NCBI RefSeq assembly: GCF_030272615.1 | Contig: NC_081413.1 | Coordinates: 609,531,209-609,595,208 of the forward strand | DNA from: Cryptomeria japonica | Taxonomy: Eukaryota; Streptophyta; Pinopsida; Cupressales; Cupressaceae | Length of the DNA stretch: 64,000 nucleotides | Direction of reading: 5' to 3' | Shown here: positions 24,801 to 39,800 of the stretch, in pieces | How the letters are laid out: each line of letters begins with the position of its first letter | Numbering within the stretch: the stretch's first letter is position 1 | Translations under genes and position numbers: made by a program | The notes under the pieces: generated by a model | Told to the model about the DNA's origin: nothing | The model's input: the letters and a program-made list of their open reading frames with translations, nothing else | The model's database searches: none

Positions 24801-27800
24801 GGATGTAAGCACATCCCCGTAGGGAATAATCTGGATATTATAAATCAGAAATCTGCCTAGTACGATTTGTATCAATTCTGATTTAATTGAATGTTCTTAC
24901 TTGTTTCAGGTTCCTTCCTTATTTGCTGTTCTTTATTCATTACTTGCTTATATATTCAAAAAAATACAAAAAGAAACCAAACATTCTGCGACTTCTCTCT
25001 ATTCTGTAAGACCATCAACAAAAATCACAGGAAAATATAGTTTATTATTTTAAAAATTACAGCAGATCAGCAAGGGGATCCATCAGGGATCTTTCAGTGG
25101 TATTAGAGCTATTTGCCTGCCAGCCTGTGGGGTTAAGCTTTCTTTTTTCTATGCATCCGGGAAGAAGTGACTTATACAGATATTATACCCGCAGAAGAGC
25201 TCAGTATGAGCGTGAGTGTGGAAGAGAATAGGAACCTATTATGGTAGATGAACAGGTGGGCGCCGGAGTAAATCAGGCTGAGGAAGACAGACAAGAGAGA
25301 GAGTTGATGAGGACCCTCATCACTACCCAGCCCAGGATTGTTCAGACCTTAGACAGAATACAGGTTACCCTGGAGCGGTTGGAAGTGGATAGACACAGAG
25401 GCAGACGGAGTAGATCAGTGTCTGTGGCTGGAAGCCAGCATGGTCATGGATCTCATACATCAGTTGGGAGCTGTCATCATTCCCCTAGGCATGAGAGACA
25501 TCATACACTAGTTAGGGATAGACCATTACTTCCTCGGTTTATACCAGGTGAGCAGTCGGTACAGGTAGAGCCACCAGAGGTGGAATTTCAGGATTCAGTC
25601 AGGGCAGCTATAGTTGAGTGGAGAGCCCTACCCCCAGAGGTTAGGGATGCTTTTCCTTTTCCTCAATATTGTGCACAACCTAGAGATACTGCCAGGTTCA
25701 GAGGAGACCGGGGCTATAGGCCTCAGTAACAGAACTATGACCTCAGTAGAGCTACTGGGAAGATCACATTGGCTACATTTGATGGGACTAGTGGTACAAG
25801 TGCACGAGTGTGGGTGCACAAGCTGGATATATATCTATCACTGAGACCCATGCCGGAACGTGAGGCCATTAAGTTTGTCGTCCTACATTTAGAGGGGGTT
25901 GCCTATGACTGGTGGCACCATGGATTGATCACCTAGGACCACACCATGATCCACTCCTATGCAGAGTTCACTGAGCGCCTCATTTCTCGATTTGACCGTA
26001 AGGACAGAAAGCTCTATTATAGGGAGTTGCACATCTGAGATAGACTGGGCATGAAAAAGCTTATGTCAATGAGTTCTAGCATATTGCAGTTATGGTGCCT
26101 GACATGCACCAGAGGCGCAATGTTATGTTATTCATTGAGGGACCGCAGGACAGGCTTAAGGGAATGGTACGCGCCTTCAATCCAACCACCCTTAAGGACG
26201 CCATAGATGTGACATTGAGGTTGGATACCACTCCTACTTCTTATCAGACAGATAAGAAACCTTTCAGAGACTCACGGCCTCCACAGAAGGCCAACACCTC
26301 ACAGTTTAGAGATGGACAGTTAGCTAGACCTCCTAGGATGGACTAGGAGACACATAATGAATTGAGGAGGAAGAAACTATGTTTTTCCTGCAAAGAGCCT
26401 TGGGAACCCGAACATCGTTGCATGGGTAAGGGCAAGGTTCACTTGATTGAGGTAACATCCGAGTTTGGGGATGAGGAGATACCAGACACTGATACTGAGG
26501 ACAACCCATAGGAGACTATGCAGGAACAACCACAGTTGGAGATAGACATTCTTGAACCCTTGGCGGCAGCGAAAGTGACTATGGCTACCCTTTCCAGTTA
26601 TCCCAGATTTCATGCCTTTCGATTGAAAGGTACATTACAGGGGCATCGAGTCATGAGCTTGGTAGATACAAGGGCCACTCACAACTTCATTGATCAGAAG
26701 TTGGTTGAGCGGCGTGGATTACAGTCTGAGGTATTTGATGGTTTTGGAGTGAAGGTTGCAGATGGTGCAGTTTTGGGCTGTACTAGGAGGATTCCACAAC
26801 TTAGCATTCAGATGGGGGATTATAACTTGACATATGACTTTTATATTCTACCTCTGGAGGACTATGATGTGGTTTTGGGCATGCAATGGTTATAGGGTAT
26901 TGGGAGGTATATTATTGATCACCACCGCATGCAGTTAGAGTTCCTGTCTGGCGGGAAGAAGATAATTTTGAGGGCAGCTTCAGACGGTGGACCTAAAGAG
27001 GTGTCTTCTCGCAGGATGGAGACTATTATTAGACATGATGATGTGATTTGGGCTACACGTTGTTTGGTGAAGTCCAAAACACGTACACCTCAAGATGGTA
27101 GGGTGTTTCATGTTGATATTCAGTCGGTGATGGACCGGTATGGTAGAGTCTTTGGTGACATACCTCCTGGTGTACCTCCATATAGAGGGTTTGAGCATGG
27201 GATAGAGATGGAGGATGGAGCTAAGCCAGTGATTACCACTCTGTATCGTCATCCTAGAGCATACAAGGATGAGATTGAGAAGACTATTCATGAGTTGTTG
27301 GACATGGACTTCATTCACCCTAGCTCTAGCCCCTTTGCTTCTTCTGTGGTGCTTGTTAAGAAGAAGGATGGGACTCTGCGGATGTGTATTGATTATCGGG
27401 CGTTGAACAAGAAGACAATCAAGAACAGATATCCTATTCCACGCATTGATGAGTTGTTGGATGAGCTTCATGGAGCTATCTACTTCTCTAAGATTGATCT
27501 TCGTTCAGGCTATCATTGGATTCGTGTACGAGCAGAGGATATGCACAAGACTGCTTTCCACTGTCACTATGGGCACTATGAGTTTCTAGTGATGCCTTTT
27601 GGCCTTACCAATGCGCCAACCACTTTCCAGTCTTGTATGAACCATATCTTCAACAAGCAGTTGAGGAAGTCGGTTCTAGTGTTCTTTGACGATATCTTGA
27701 TTTACAGTTGTACTTGGGAGGACCATCTCAAACATGTTGAGGAGGTACATAGCATCATGGAGAGTCAGTCTCTATTTGCTAAGTTGTCCAAATGTGAGTT

Positions 27801-30800
27801 TGGACTTAGAGAGGTCTTATATCTGGGTCATGTGATCAGTGCTAATGGGTTGAAGGTACATGAGGAGAAAATTCAGGCAATTCGTGATTGGCCCTGCCCT
27901 CTGAACATTACTGAGTTATGTGGATTCCTCGGTCTATGTGCTTACTACAGGAGATTTGTGAGGGGCTTCTCTCAATTGGCAGCACCCCTGACATACCTCA
28001 CAAAGAGAGGAGATTTCAGATGGGCAGAATAGGTACAGGGGGTCTTTGACAAACTCAAGGAGGTTATGAGCACTTGTCCAGTTTTGGCACTCCCTGACTT
28101 CTTGCAGCCATTTGTACTTGAGTGTGATGCTTCAGGTGTGAGCATTGGAGCGGTGTTGATGCAGAACAGACATCCCATTGCTTATGAGAGTAGGAAGTTG
28201 CATGATAATGAGAGGTTGTATTCTACATATGATAAGGAAATGTTGGCTATTATGCGTGCATTAGCCAAGTTCAGACAGTATCTTGTTGGCAGCAAATTCG
28301 TGGTACGAACAGACCACAACAGTTTGAAGTATTTCCTTGATTAGACAGAGCTCAATGATCATCAACAAAAATGGGTAAGCAAGATCCAGGCCTATGATTT
28401 TGACATCAAATTCATTAAGGGAAAGAATAATACTGTTGTTGATGCACTTTCTAGGAAACCATCACTTGCTGCCCTATGCTCATTGAGTGAGATTTCAGTA
28501 GATTGGAAGGCTCAACTTTTAGTTGAGTACTCCAAAAATCAGCATGCTTGTGAGATCATGGATGGATTGGTATTGGATGATAGGTACAGTGTGGTGGATG
28601 ATGTCATTTACTACAAAGGCAGGGTATATCTTGTTCCGGGTTCTCAGTTGAAGGAACAGATTCTGCATGCTTACCATGATACTCCTACCGCAGGACACTC
28701 AGGGTATGGTAAGACTTATAGGGCGGTTCGGGAGAGATTCTCTTGGAAGGGTCTCAAAGATGATGTTCTACGTCATGTCCGTGAGTGTATGACGTGCCAG
28801 CAGAATAAGTCCGAGCATACTTTTCCTGCTGGTTTGTTGCAGCCCTTACCTATACCGAAACAAAAGTGGACAGGGATCTCTATGGATTTCATTACAGGTC
28901 TTCCTTGGGTTCAGGGGAAAGATTGTATCTATGTCGTAGTGGACAGGTTAACTAAATATGCCCACTTCTTTCCTATTGCAATTGATTTCACAACATCTCA
29001 GGTAGCTGAGCTATTTTTCAGAGAGGTGTTTAGACTCCATGGCCTCCCCAAGACCATAGTGAGTGATAGGGATAGCAGGTTCATGAGTTCTTTCTAGCAA
29101 GAACTTTTCAGGCTCGCAAGTACGGAATTGACACCTAGTACCAGCTACCACCCACAGACAGATGGGTAGACCGAGATTGTTAATAAGTGGGTTGAGGGGT
29201 ATTTGCGCAGCTATGTGGCAGGACAACAGAAGGCATGGGTGCATTGGTTGTATTTGGGCGAGTATTGTTATAATACTACACACCATATGTCTATTGCTAT
29301 GACTCCTTTCAGAGCCCTCTATGGTTACGATGCATTATCTTTTGTTGATCTGGCTGTAGGTGACAGCAGGGCTCCTTTGGCACAGGATTGGTTATAGGAG
29401 AACCAAGATATCATGAGATCTCTCAGAGAGAATTTGCAGCAGGCACAGAATCAACAGAAGGTCTACGCTGATCGGCACAGGACTGAGAGGGTATTTGAGG
29501 TGGATGATATGGTTTTCCTACGTCTGCAGCCTTATCGACAGAGCACCCTTTAAAGGGGTGGAGCTGAGAAGCTCAAACCTCGTTTTTACGGGCCATACAG
29601 GATTCTCAGGCGTGTTGGAGAGGTTGCCTATGAGATTGAATTACCACCTGGCAGTCGGATTCATAATGTGTTCCACGTTTCCTGTCTGAAAAGGGCACTG
29701 GGGCAACATATTGTAGCATCTCCCAATCTACCTCCCTTGGATGAGGAAGATAAGTTGACGTTGGTTCCTGAGGAGATCTTGGAAGAGAGGGAACACTGAC
29801 TGAGGAGCAGGGTGATTTGGGAGTACTTGGTTCGCTGGAGGGGTCTCCCCATAGGGGACGCCACTTGGGAGGGAGAGGCTATTTTGCAACATCCAGTTTT
29901 GCAGTTGCTTGTGGGCAAGCATCTCCGAGAGGGGAGGACTGTCATGTCCTCTCTTTAGCTCTGTCTAGCAGAGACCTGTGAGTTAGCCTATTATGGAGTC
30001 TTGTAGGGTGGCAATGGTGGACAGAGACTTAGTCAGGATATTCAGTGTTTGGATTTGGTGTTTCTGGCAATAGTAGACCAGTTTGGAGTAGTTCCTTGAT
30101 TTTAGGAGGCAGTTCCTACATTTTAGGAGGCACTTCCTAGTTTTAGGAGGTTGTGACAACGTCTAGGGTTGGGGTTCCATGAGACCATTCCTTGGTTTCA
30201 GTTTCAGGAGATTTGGGTGTGTTTCCTAGTTTCTAGGAGCATCCCTAGATTTTAGGGATGAGACTGCCAGTTGATCCATGATTTCCGACATCAGTCATAG
30301 ACAGGTGACAGGTTCAGTTTCAGGCTTTTTGTGTGTTTTGAGCTTTCTGTAGCTATTTGGGTTATATTTGTAATATATTTAAATATTTCCTAAGTTAGCG
30401 TTTTAATATTTTAAATAAGGCTATGTCTATGGCCATTTTGGAGTAATAAGGGGTTTTTGGCTTCATCTGGATTCGTATGCCCATGTGTTATAGCTCGTTG
30501 GAAAGGTCTTGAACTTTTCTAAATGATTTTCACTTGCCAGGGTCTTTTTGGCGCTTGGAGTTATTTTATATTGAAAAAGTGGTGTTTTCTCTATACTTGG
30601 GTGCCCAATATTGGGAAATATGACTTTATATTAAAGTGCACTTTTCATATATCTTTAGGGTTCGATTTGGAAGGAAAGAGATATAAGGAGAAGGAAACCT
30701 AATTTCTCATTATCTTTTACATATTGAAAACTTGTTTGGTGCAATATTGCTTTGGTAGAGCAATTCTTCAATCTGGGACGCAAACCCCATGATTGGTACT

Positions 30801-33800
30801 GGCTTGGACGTAGCCCTCAGCTATTGATTGGCAGTGGATTCTTTTGGCATTGGCATTATTGGTCAGAGTGTATGCACTATTCCTTGTGGAGATTCAGATT
30901 GCTTGGTGATGGATTTAGCAGGGTGGTTGAATTTCCCAGCCAGGGCATGATTGTTTCAGCTTGATGCCACCATTACAACAGGTACACTATATGCTGGAAG
31001 TGGTGAAGACTTTCATTCAGCCATAGCTGGTGTTCTTGGTTTGTGTTCATCATCTACCCTTCAATTGGCGCCATTATTGGATGTAAGCACATCCCCAGTG
31101 CATAGGGAATAATCTGGATATTATAAATCAGAAATCTGCCTGGTACGATTTGTATCAATTCTGATTTAATTGAATGTTCTTACTTGTTTCAGTTTCCTTC
31201 CTTATTTGCTGTTCTTTATTCATTACTTGCTTATGTATTAAAAAAAATACAAAAAGAAACCAAACATTCTGCAACTTCTCTCTATTCTGTAATACCATCA
31301 ACAAAAATCACAGGAAAATATAGTTTATTATTTTAAAAATTACAGCAGATCAGCAAGGGGATCCATCAGGGATCTTTCATTGGGTGTGCGATTGTTGCAT
31401 TCACTTGGTGAGTTTTCAAGTTGAAAGGGAAGGAGGTGGTTCTTTGAGGCCTATCCAACTGGGCTCCTAGGATTGTGCCAGCTAAAAGGATGGAGAGGGC
31501 TTTTTGTAGAGACCAAGTGGCATGGCCAGCACAGTGTTTGATCATAGAAACAGGTTCATGCAAGGATGGGAGATCTTACCATGTGTGTAATATTCTTGGC
31601 TATAAATGAGAAAATTTTCTTATTTTGTGTTTTTGGGTACAACTCTTAAATCATGCATATGTATTGACTGTTGAATGATACTTTAAACAAACCACTTGTA
31701 TTGAAGAAGATTGTTATAGCTTAAAATAACAACATTTAAGTCAGATTGATTTAGTTAATACAATCCACAAGAATGGTTACTAAATTCCTCAAAACAATGT
31801 TTCTTATAAATAAATAAACCCTGAATCAAGGTAACCTATAACTGACTTAGGGTTTCTCTTGGTGATGGTTTGTGGCTATCCGAGACAAAAGCAATTGCTG
31901 CAAGTTTCCTGATTGGGTATGGAACTTCAACAAGGATTGCCCTTCACAGTTAACACCATCAGTTGAAGCCTTATGTTCCTCAGTTGACAGATCTGAGGAG
32001 ATTTCTCCCTTGGTGATCACCTAGTTTGCAAACCTTATCATTCCCATGATGTAGTCTCCTGTAGGCAAGGTGTGGAAATAGAATTGTACTGGAAGAGGTG
32101 AATCTCAAGCCTTCAAATGCTATAGATATAGAGTGCCTTATTTTGACAGGCCTGTCATGCAATTTCCCTTGTTGTAAGCCATTGCAACTACTAAAATCTG
32201 CTCTGCACTACTTAATTAGGTCTGATTGCCACTAAGATAAAGGAAGGTTGTAGATGAGAGCACCCAGTTGGTGAATGGGGTAGCCTGCAACCAAGCAAAT
32301 TTTCATTTTCCTCTGAAATTCTATCAATGCCACCACAACCTGATGAAGCAACATGTGCTGTGTTAAACCTCAAAATATTCTGATTATAATAAATTGTAGA
32401 TTCAAAGGAATCAGATATGACTAGGTCAGGGTTTGGTGTCACAATCTCAGGGAACAACTAGGGTTTTCAATCTAGCAATTTCACTATTAGAGATTGTGCA
32501 AAATTTTGTACCAGTTTCCATTGTACCTTTTGATTTGTAAACAAAACCTATATGGGTTGGTGTGGGTTGAAAAGGCTGAAAAGTTCATGGAACATACCAA
32601 GAAGTGTATCTCCAAGTGCAAGAAAAACTCAAAGCAAGCCAATAAATGTACAAATGGAGACACGATCAACATTGTACTTAGCATGAGTTTATCGTACGTG
32701 ATAGAGTTTGGTTGTACATGGAAAAAGATAGGCTACAAGGAGTTGCACAGAAGATGAAACTTCCAATGTATGGACCCTGAAGAATTTTGGAGTGGGTCAG
32801 TGTGAATGTATTTTGGCTGGATTTACTATCATACATGAAAGTTTACTCAATGATCAATGTAGAAAACTTACTTTTGTTTTAGCCTTCAATGATGGATGAA
32901 GGATTGCTTCCACCATCCATGGAAGACCTCACGTTAGGTTCTTTGGAAGAGCTGAAACGAAATATAATTCTTGAGAAGAAGGAAAGATAAACTTTTAGCG
33001 GTTCTTAGGGAATATGGCTGGTTGGGTTGAAAGGAAAACTCCCAGCCAAAGTAAATGCTTGCCTAAATTGGACATTTGAAAGAAATTTCCATATTAAATG
33101 AGTCCCTAAGCTTTGGGGGCCAAAATCTTGCTAATTGGGCAGGTATCATCCAAATAATTGGATTTTGTTTATGATCACGTCTTTTGCCATAACTTCGTTC
33201 AGTCAAGGAAAACTAATTCAGGAGTTCATGAGAAGAGTTGGTTTCCACCAGTTTTATATCATGAAGAACTTTTATGCAGGGTTGTTGAAGACTTGGGATG
33301 ATTTAGAGCATCCTGGAGAATTCATGCAGTTGTCAGAGCATAGTGTTTCTTCACTTTTGACATGTTTGTTATTTGTTACAGGAGGTGAATACACAATTTT
33401 CCCCAACAAACACGTGTGCTCATTGGTGGAAATGGCAAATGCATCTCTATGCATGCAATTTTTGGATTTTGAAGGGTTTCATCTGTTTGTTTCACCTTGC
33501 AAGAATTGTCTTGGATGCCCACACTTCTGGTGCTCATGAGGAAGACTATATCAATCAATTTTGAGCGTGGCAATAGGTTGGCACTCTTATTCACCTACTG
33601 GAGCAAGTAGTTTGCTTACTTTTTGTCATGTTTGATCATGATTTGTGGAACAGAACAACTGATTGAAGGTTTTACAAACTCATGGCACCTGTTGGTGAGA
33701 TTTGTAGGTCATTTTCAGGCCATACTTCATTGTACTTGTCTGTGCTTGACTGTTGCATAGTGGAGATGAGGAATGTATACCTATTGTTGGAGTTGTTCCA

Positions 33801-36800
33801 TTGTTTAGGGTTTCTTCACCCAATATCTTGTATTACAGACATTGCCTACTTGTTTGTTGATGTTCTTTCCATGTTTCCCATACTTAGTGATGATGCCTGA
33901 ATGCAAACACACTGTTACATGGTTTTAGGACTTCCAATGATAACAATTGTTTGTTTAACGTGGTTTAAGCACAGTGAATCCGTAATTGGTGAGCTGTTTG
34001 GGAGTATCCACTTAGTTTATGGATCAGAACTTCAGATATAGTACTCATGAGTCATCTGTTTACAGAGCCAATTTCTTATTTAAATGTGTAGTGCATTCCT
34101 TGCTGGTTTTGTTGGTGCAGTTCTCTGTTGGGGAAAAAATGGTTGTTAGTTTGAAGCTTTGATAGGAGAAATCATATAGCTTGTGAAGTGGGTATCATTG
34201 TTGGACGCTGTTGTGTAAGCTTTGGTTTAGGTATCAGTCCTTTCTTGTGTAATGGTTGAGTTTGGATATCCATATAGATGTGGATATGGGTGTAGTATCT
34301 GATACTGGATACAACAGAGTTTGGAATATCCTTATGTTATATCCAAGAAACAACCATTAGTATAGGGGAATTTAAAACCACACTTATCAATTTGGAATAA
34401 CTGAAAGTAATGAATCTTGCTTTTTATTAGGACATGGGAAGGAAAAATAGCAGTTCTATTTTCTGATTAATAATTTTGCAGTGGCACAAAAGACAGGTTT
34501 GGCTTGCATTTACAACCTTGTCAAACTTAACCTGGTTAGAAGCTTGGTGAACTGTAAATGAAAAAATGAAGCAGCATTTGTGTTGGAAAATCCTACCATA
34601 ACTTGTCTAAACCAAGTTTGTTAGATCTACTTGTCCTAGCTTAAATAAATAAATATTTTATTTATTTAATTAATTCATTTAGCCTCTTCTAACTCTTTCA
34701 TCATTTAAGTAAATATTTTTATTTATTAAATTGGTCCCACTTCTTCTATTAATTAAATAAATATTTATTTAATTAATTCTTTAGCTTTTTCCCTTCTATG
34801 ACACATGCCATTTATCTTTTAATTTTCCTTTACCTACCCCTTCATATTTTATTATTTCTTTTACCTATCCTTTAATCTTATCCCTCCATTTTCAAGAGTG
34901 TCTTCTATATAAGAGGATACTCTCATTCTTTCACAACCCTAACAGTTTATGGGATCAATTAACCTTCTTGCAATCAAGCGACTTCACAACCACAATCCGT
35001 TCTTTATTGAGCTTTTGTGCACTTACAAAATCTGAGAGCAAATATATCAAGCAAGATCAATGGAGATAGGAGACAATGGATATCAAACCCTACTTGGCAT
35101 GTGAATGGTATTATTGTTTCAATTTGTTAATTTGCATGTTCTTAGGTTCATTGGTGTATGGTGAATGTTTTATTGTAAGAGTAGGGTTTGTTGTGTTTGG
35201 ATCTTTGTGGTTTTGCAATAGTTTGTCATGTGAAAATAGTTTAGACCATTCAAATAAAGCGTTTTCCTAGTAAAGCGTGCTGTTACTTGAGTGATAATTC
35301 TTTTAATGAAAAGGACTGGCACTATGTCAGTCTATCCAACTGATGATTGTTGTTATATGTTTTCCCTTATAAGCCCCTTCAATGAAGCGTTCTCTCTTTG
35401 AGGTTAATCCTCTTATTACTGCTTATCTATACATACTATGTAATGGAAACCATCGTTATGATGTTTGAAATGAATGGATTTATCATGCAATTGAATTTCA
35501 CATGTTTTAGCTTAAATTTAGTGCTATCTTAGAATTGATTTTGAAATGATGGTTTCTTTGGTTTCTCTTTGCAGACCGATCAGAAGTTACGAGTATGTGA
35601 TATTTGTGGTGCTTTCTTGAGCATTTATGACAGGTAACAGTTCTAGGTTCTTTTACTTTCTTGTCCAGCATTGGATCCAATCCTAGGAATTGGTATTTGG
35701 AAAACATGAAGGACTTGCAACTTCTGACCAGGCGTATAATGCCTCTTCATTACCAGCAGGCTTTGGGCCCCGTTTTTCAACAAAAACCTTTTGCAGCTTC
35801 AGAATGTGCGTGTCTTTTGTTTTATGCTTGAAGGTCTATGTTTAATTAGCTTGTAGGACATTAAATGGTGGCAATGCATACAATTTTCTGGTCAATTGAA
35901 TCCTGTAAAATAAATTTATGCTTGTTTCTTTTGTGATGCAATTTTTAGTGATCGACGGTTGGCCGATCATTTCGGTGGGAAGCTGCATTTGGGATATATG
36001 CAAATTCGACAGAAATTAGATGATCTTCAGGTAATGTACTTTTTAAGGGTTTTCTTCTGTCATTTTTCTTGCTGTGCTATGCTTGTATCTGCATTTGATT
36101 ATGCATGCCTAAGTGCAAGGACAACGTAACTGTTCTGCAAAGATCTATCTAATGCGGTTTTTATTTTGCTTCTAGGTCATAAAACATGCATAATTCAAGC
36201 CAAAAGAAATAGAGATTTATTACTTACTATTAGAATATAAGACTTACCTTTGTGATGAAGTCACCATAGTGAACTGAGTGGTTTGTCAGTATTTCTATTC
36301 TAAGCATTAAGAATCTAGGACAAATGTTAGGCTTATGTTTGTTGATTAAATCTCCAAAAGTCTGTATAAGGAGATGAATCTCATTGTAATTGTAACTCGA
36401 ATATCTGTTAGAATGATATTGTGTTCTATGTTTTGCAACAAGATATCATAGTATGGGTCATGTGAAAAATCAAGTAAATGAGGATTTCATCAGACTTGAG
36501 GAGAACCATGGGAGACGTTCCCATGGCTTACAAAGCATTCAATTCATTATTTTTCATTTAAAAATCTCACAAAATTTAGTCAAAAATCTGTCGCTAGGGT
36601 TTCTCCCGTGAGTAGCAGAATATGTGTGACCAACAACTTTCATGTGGGAGAAGGGCAAGCGAGACTCATAAATGTGAATTTTAGATATCAATAGTGCACA
36701 TGGGTCAGAGATAGGGCATGCACCAACATCTTTTTATTTTTGGTATTTGTACAATCTGCGTTCATGCTTTGTTTTATTTTCAGAAAATTTCAAAATGTTT

Positions 36801-39800
36801 TCAAATGTTTTTGGAAAATCATTCTGGGTCAAATTAAAGAGTTACAAGAGTTCTGAAAATATTTTTTAATTTTTTCAACCAACTCTTTCTTGACCAATGA
36901 GAAAATTACATTATTTGGGACACATGGCCTTCATTGAACTTAAACCAATGAGAAATGAGGTTAGGTACATCGAAGTTTGTTCCTTCCACATGTGTAGCTT
37001 GATGATGAATCAGGTACAACACATGTGGATGTGTTGACTTGGAATCTCTTGATTAGTTGAATGATGACTAGGATGCCACCTCAGCTTTCCATGTAGATCA
37101 TCACAAAGAAGTGTTGGTGTTGGAGCAATATCTCTTCATACTCAACATTATCCAGTTTGTTCAATATGATGAAGATGGGGACATATTCCCAAATTGTATC
37201 ATCTAGATGATCAAGTCACTGGCTTTGATTAACTCTTCTGAAACTGTCTGCTTAAGAGATGCATTCACTGATTTCATCCTCTTCATTTGCCATCGTCGCG
37301 ATGTCAAGGCTTGATCCCCATGTGCATGATGTCTTTGACTGGGATCACTTCCTTGTCATACTAACCTTGGTTCATATTAACTAGATCACTTCCTTGTCAT
37401 ACTATAATCTGAACATTCTTGACTTGTAGGAGTAGTTATGATTGATATCAAAAGTTACGAAATTTAAACAGTGTATATCAAAAGTCATGAGCCTTTTGGT
37501 GATATTGGCATTTTAAAGCTATGGTTTTGTTTGTTTTCAAAGTGTATTGATCTCCATTTCTCGTGTGACAAAAATAATATTGGATTTTGGGAATGTCATA
37601 GGGCTAGAGAAAATACAAAATGTTTATTTCTTTATTAATTTTTTTATTTGCATAATTAAGCATCATTAAACATTTTAAAAGGCTGCTTTAAAAAGATTAT
37701 TATAAACAATGAATAATTATATTCAAAAATGAGTTTTACAAATACATATTTGAATTATCTTATTGTTAGAAAACATGAGTCTTAACAGTCAAATGTCGCA
37801 ATAAAAATAAGAAAATTTGTGTTAGGTGGCTGTTGATCTACTGGGAAGATGTTTGGCACACAAAGGGCCCACTAGGGGTCAATTTTTTCTTAGTGTAGGG
37901 ATCCAACACCATATAAGATTTTGCTCAGTTGAGTCCTAGGGAGATTTGGTGAATGGATGCCACTTAACTTTAGCTCTTAGGCAAGAAAGATTGACTATGC
38001 ACGCACTTGATACAAACAGAATATTGAAAGACATTAATAATAAATTGAAGAAAAAAAATAACCATTTTTGAGCAAGCTGTAAGCTTGGAATTCTTTTTCA
38101 TTCAAGGAAGGCCACACCATTGAAGTTGTCTAGGTGTCCCTGGGATGCTTGAGGGATGTGACAAATTTTTGTGGTATGCCCCAAGGTTTCCCGTGGACAA
38201 TAATTTAAATGTTTCCTTGATCATTTCTGTGATGCACAAAAGTTCTCAATAGTAATGTTTTGTTTTATGATTCATATGTTCTTTGTTCTAGGGTATTATT
38301 GGGGCCTGTGATTTTAAATTATGAGATTGCTAAATAAATGCAGTTGCGAAATAGCTGCTCTTATTGTATTATTTTTCAAACATTGCTATTATGTAGTTTT
38401 GATTGGATGATTAAGATGTGCCAACAACATAGTTACTTGTATGATTTTAATATCACAGATCAACAGTTCTATATGAGGAAACTTGTGTTCTTATTTTGCA
38501 GCTAGCAAATAATTTGTTGAGAAGATAGACCTAAGAAAATTATTCAAATTTTTTTATGCTCACATGTATGATGGCTTTAATTTATGGTGTGATGTTGCAG
38601 TCAACTGTGTCCTTTTGTATGTAAATGATATTGGTATCTGGATGATGAATTTATTCCTTTTGTGATAGTGAAACACTAGTGTCTGTTCTGCTCACAGCTA
38701 GACGTGAGGATATTATTGGTCCTGTTCATATCCAACCTTAAGCATCTGTTGAGATGCACACTTTTATTCTAAGTTTTCATGTATACGAATGCTTTAAATA
38801 AGACAGGCTTCAAGTTCCTTAGGCTTGTTCTTTCATTCGTACACTCACGTTGAAATTTTCCTTCTCCTGTGTATTGTAGTAAATAATAATTGTTAGCTGG
38901 TTACTTTATATTTAATTTATGGTCTCCTGTTTATCAAAACCAGTGACATTTATTCTGGTTCAAATGACTACTGTTCTGATTGTCAATATTTGTCCCATTT
39001 GGCAGGAGGAAAGAAATAAAGCCCGCAAACTTCTAGATGATGAAAGGTAATGGCTAGACTTCCCACTTTTTATGTTTTTTTAATTAGTATGTATTTTTCC
39101 TGGTCCTGATATAATTCCAATCCTCTTGAGCTTGTATAAATTGATTCTTCTTTTCAAAAGAGTACACTGGACAAATTAATATGATCCATATTGTAATAAT
39201 ATAAATGAAAATGATTAAATTTTCGATATGCAATTCCAGGGACAGGTAATAAAATGACAGGAAATTTGAACACAAGTTTTTAGGACAATAAACATTTTAT
39301 CTGGACTAAGGGGTGACAGTGAAATAATGATTTATTAGAACCCTTCACCACTTTGAGACAAACATTAGCTCTGGTGTAGCTCTTTCAAAATTGATAGGAA
39401 ACTTGGGATAATATTAATATATAATAATGTATTCCTCTACATCTCTTGCATTGTTTTTGTCAACAATGGTCTTGCTTTGACTGAAGGTTTTAGATGGTTT
39501 AGGTGGCCCCTTACCAATTTTTAGAACATTTAAGAGCACTCATATTGGGAGGCACTACTAACTAAACTAACTTCATCTGTGCAGTTTCCCTACCTGTTCC
39601 CTTGATTCACCAAATAGAAAGTCTATCTTCAGGATTGCTCATTCTGTTCAAAGAATGGAACAGAATGATTGAACAAATGCAAAACAAGAGGGAAATCATG
39701 ACTTAAAATTTTTAACCTTTTACACGTGCTCTAAATGTTCTCTCTTGGTTGACTTTTCTTGCCTGCTGCAACTTAGTGCTTCTCATCTCAGTTCCATTTT

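Larger units (their letters stand above)
23683..31379 (+). mobile_element. Full-length chromodomain Gypsy (chromovirus) retrotransposon, TSD ttggg
   Basis: LTRs at 23683-25096 and 29940-31379 begin tgtcatgtcc and end ggatctttca, and the 5-bp TSD ttggg lies at 23678-23682 and 31380-31384. The primer-binding site is at 25098-25109 and the purine tract gagaggggagga ends at 29938. Between them, gag, protease, RT, RNase H, integrase and a C-terminal chromodomain occur in standard Ty3/Gypsy order. The element is dead, with at least a dozen nonsense codons and at least one frameshift. Family knowledge says the chromodomain directs integration to heterochromatin. The insertion splits the protease coding region of another Gypsy copy. 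Confidence 0.95.

Noticed and set aside
33135-33539. 134-codon ORF in the LUC7 intron
   Set aside because: No motif, no splice-site support, no repeat copy; length is not exceptional for this composition.
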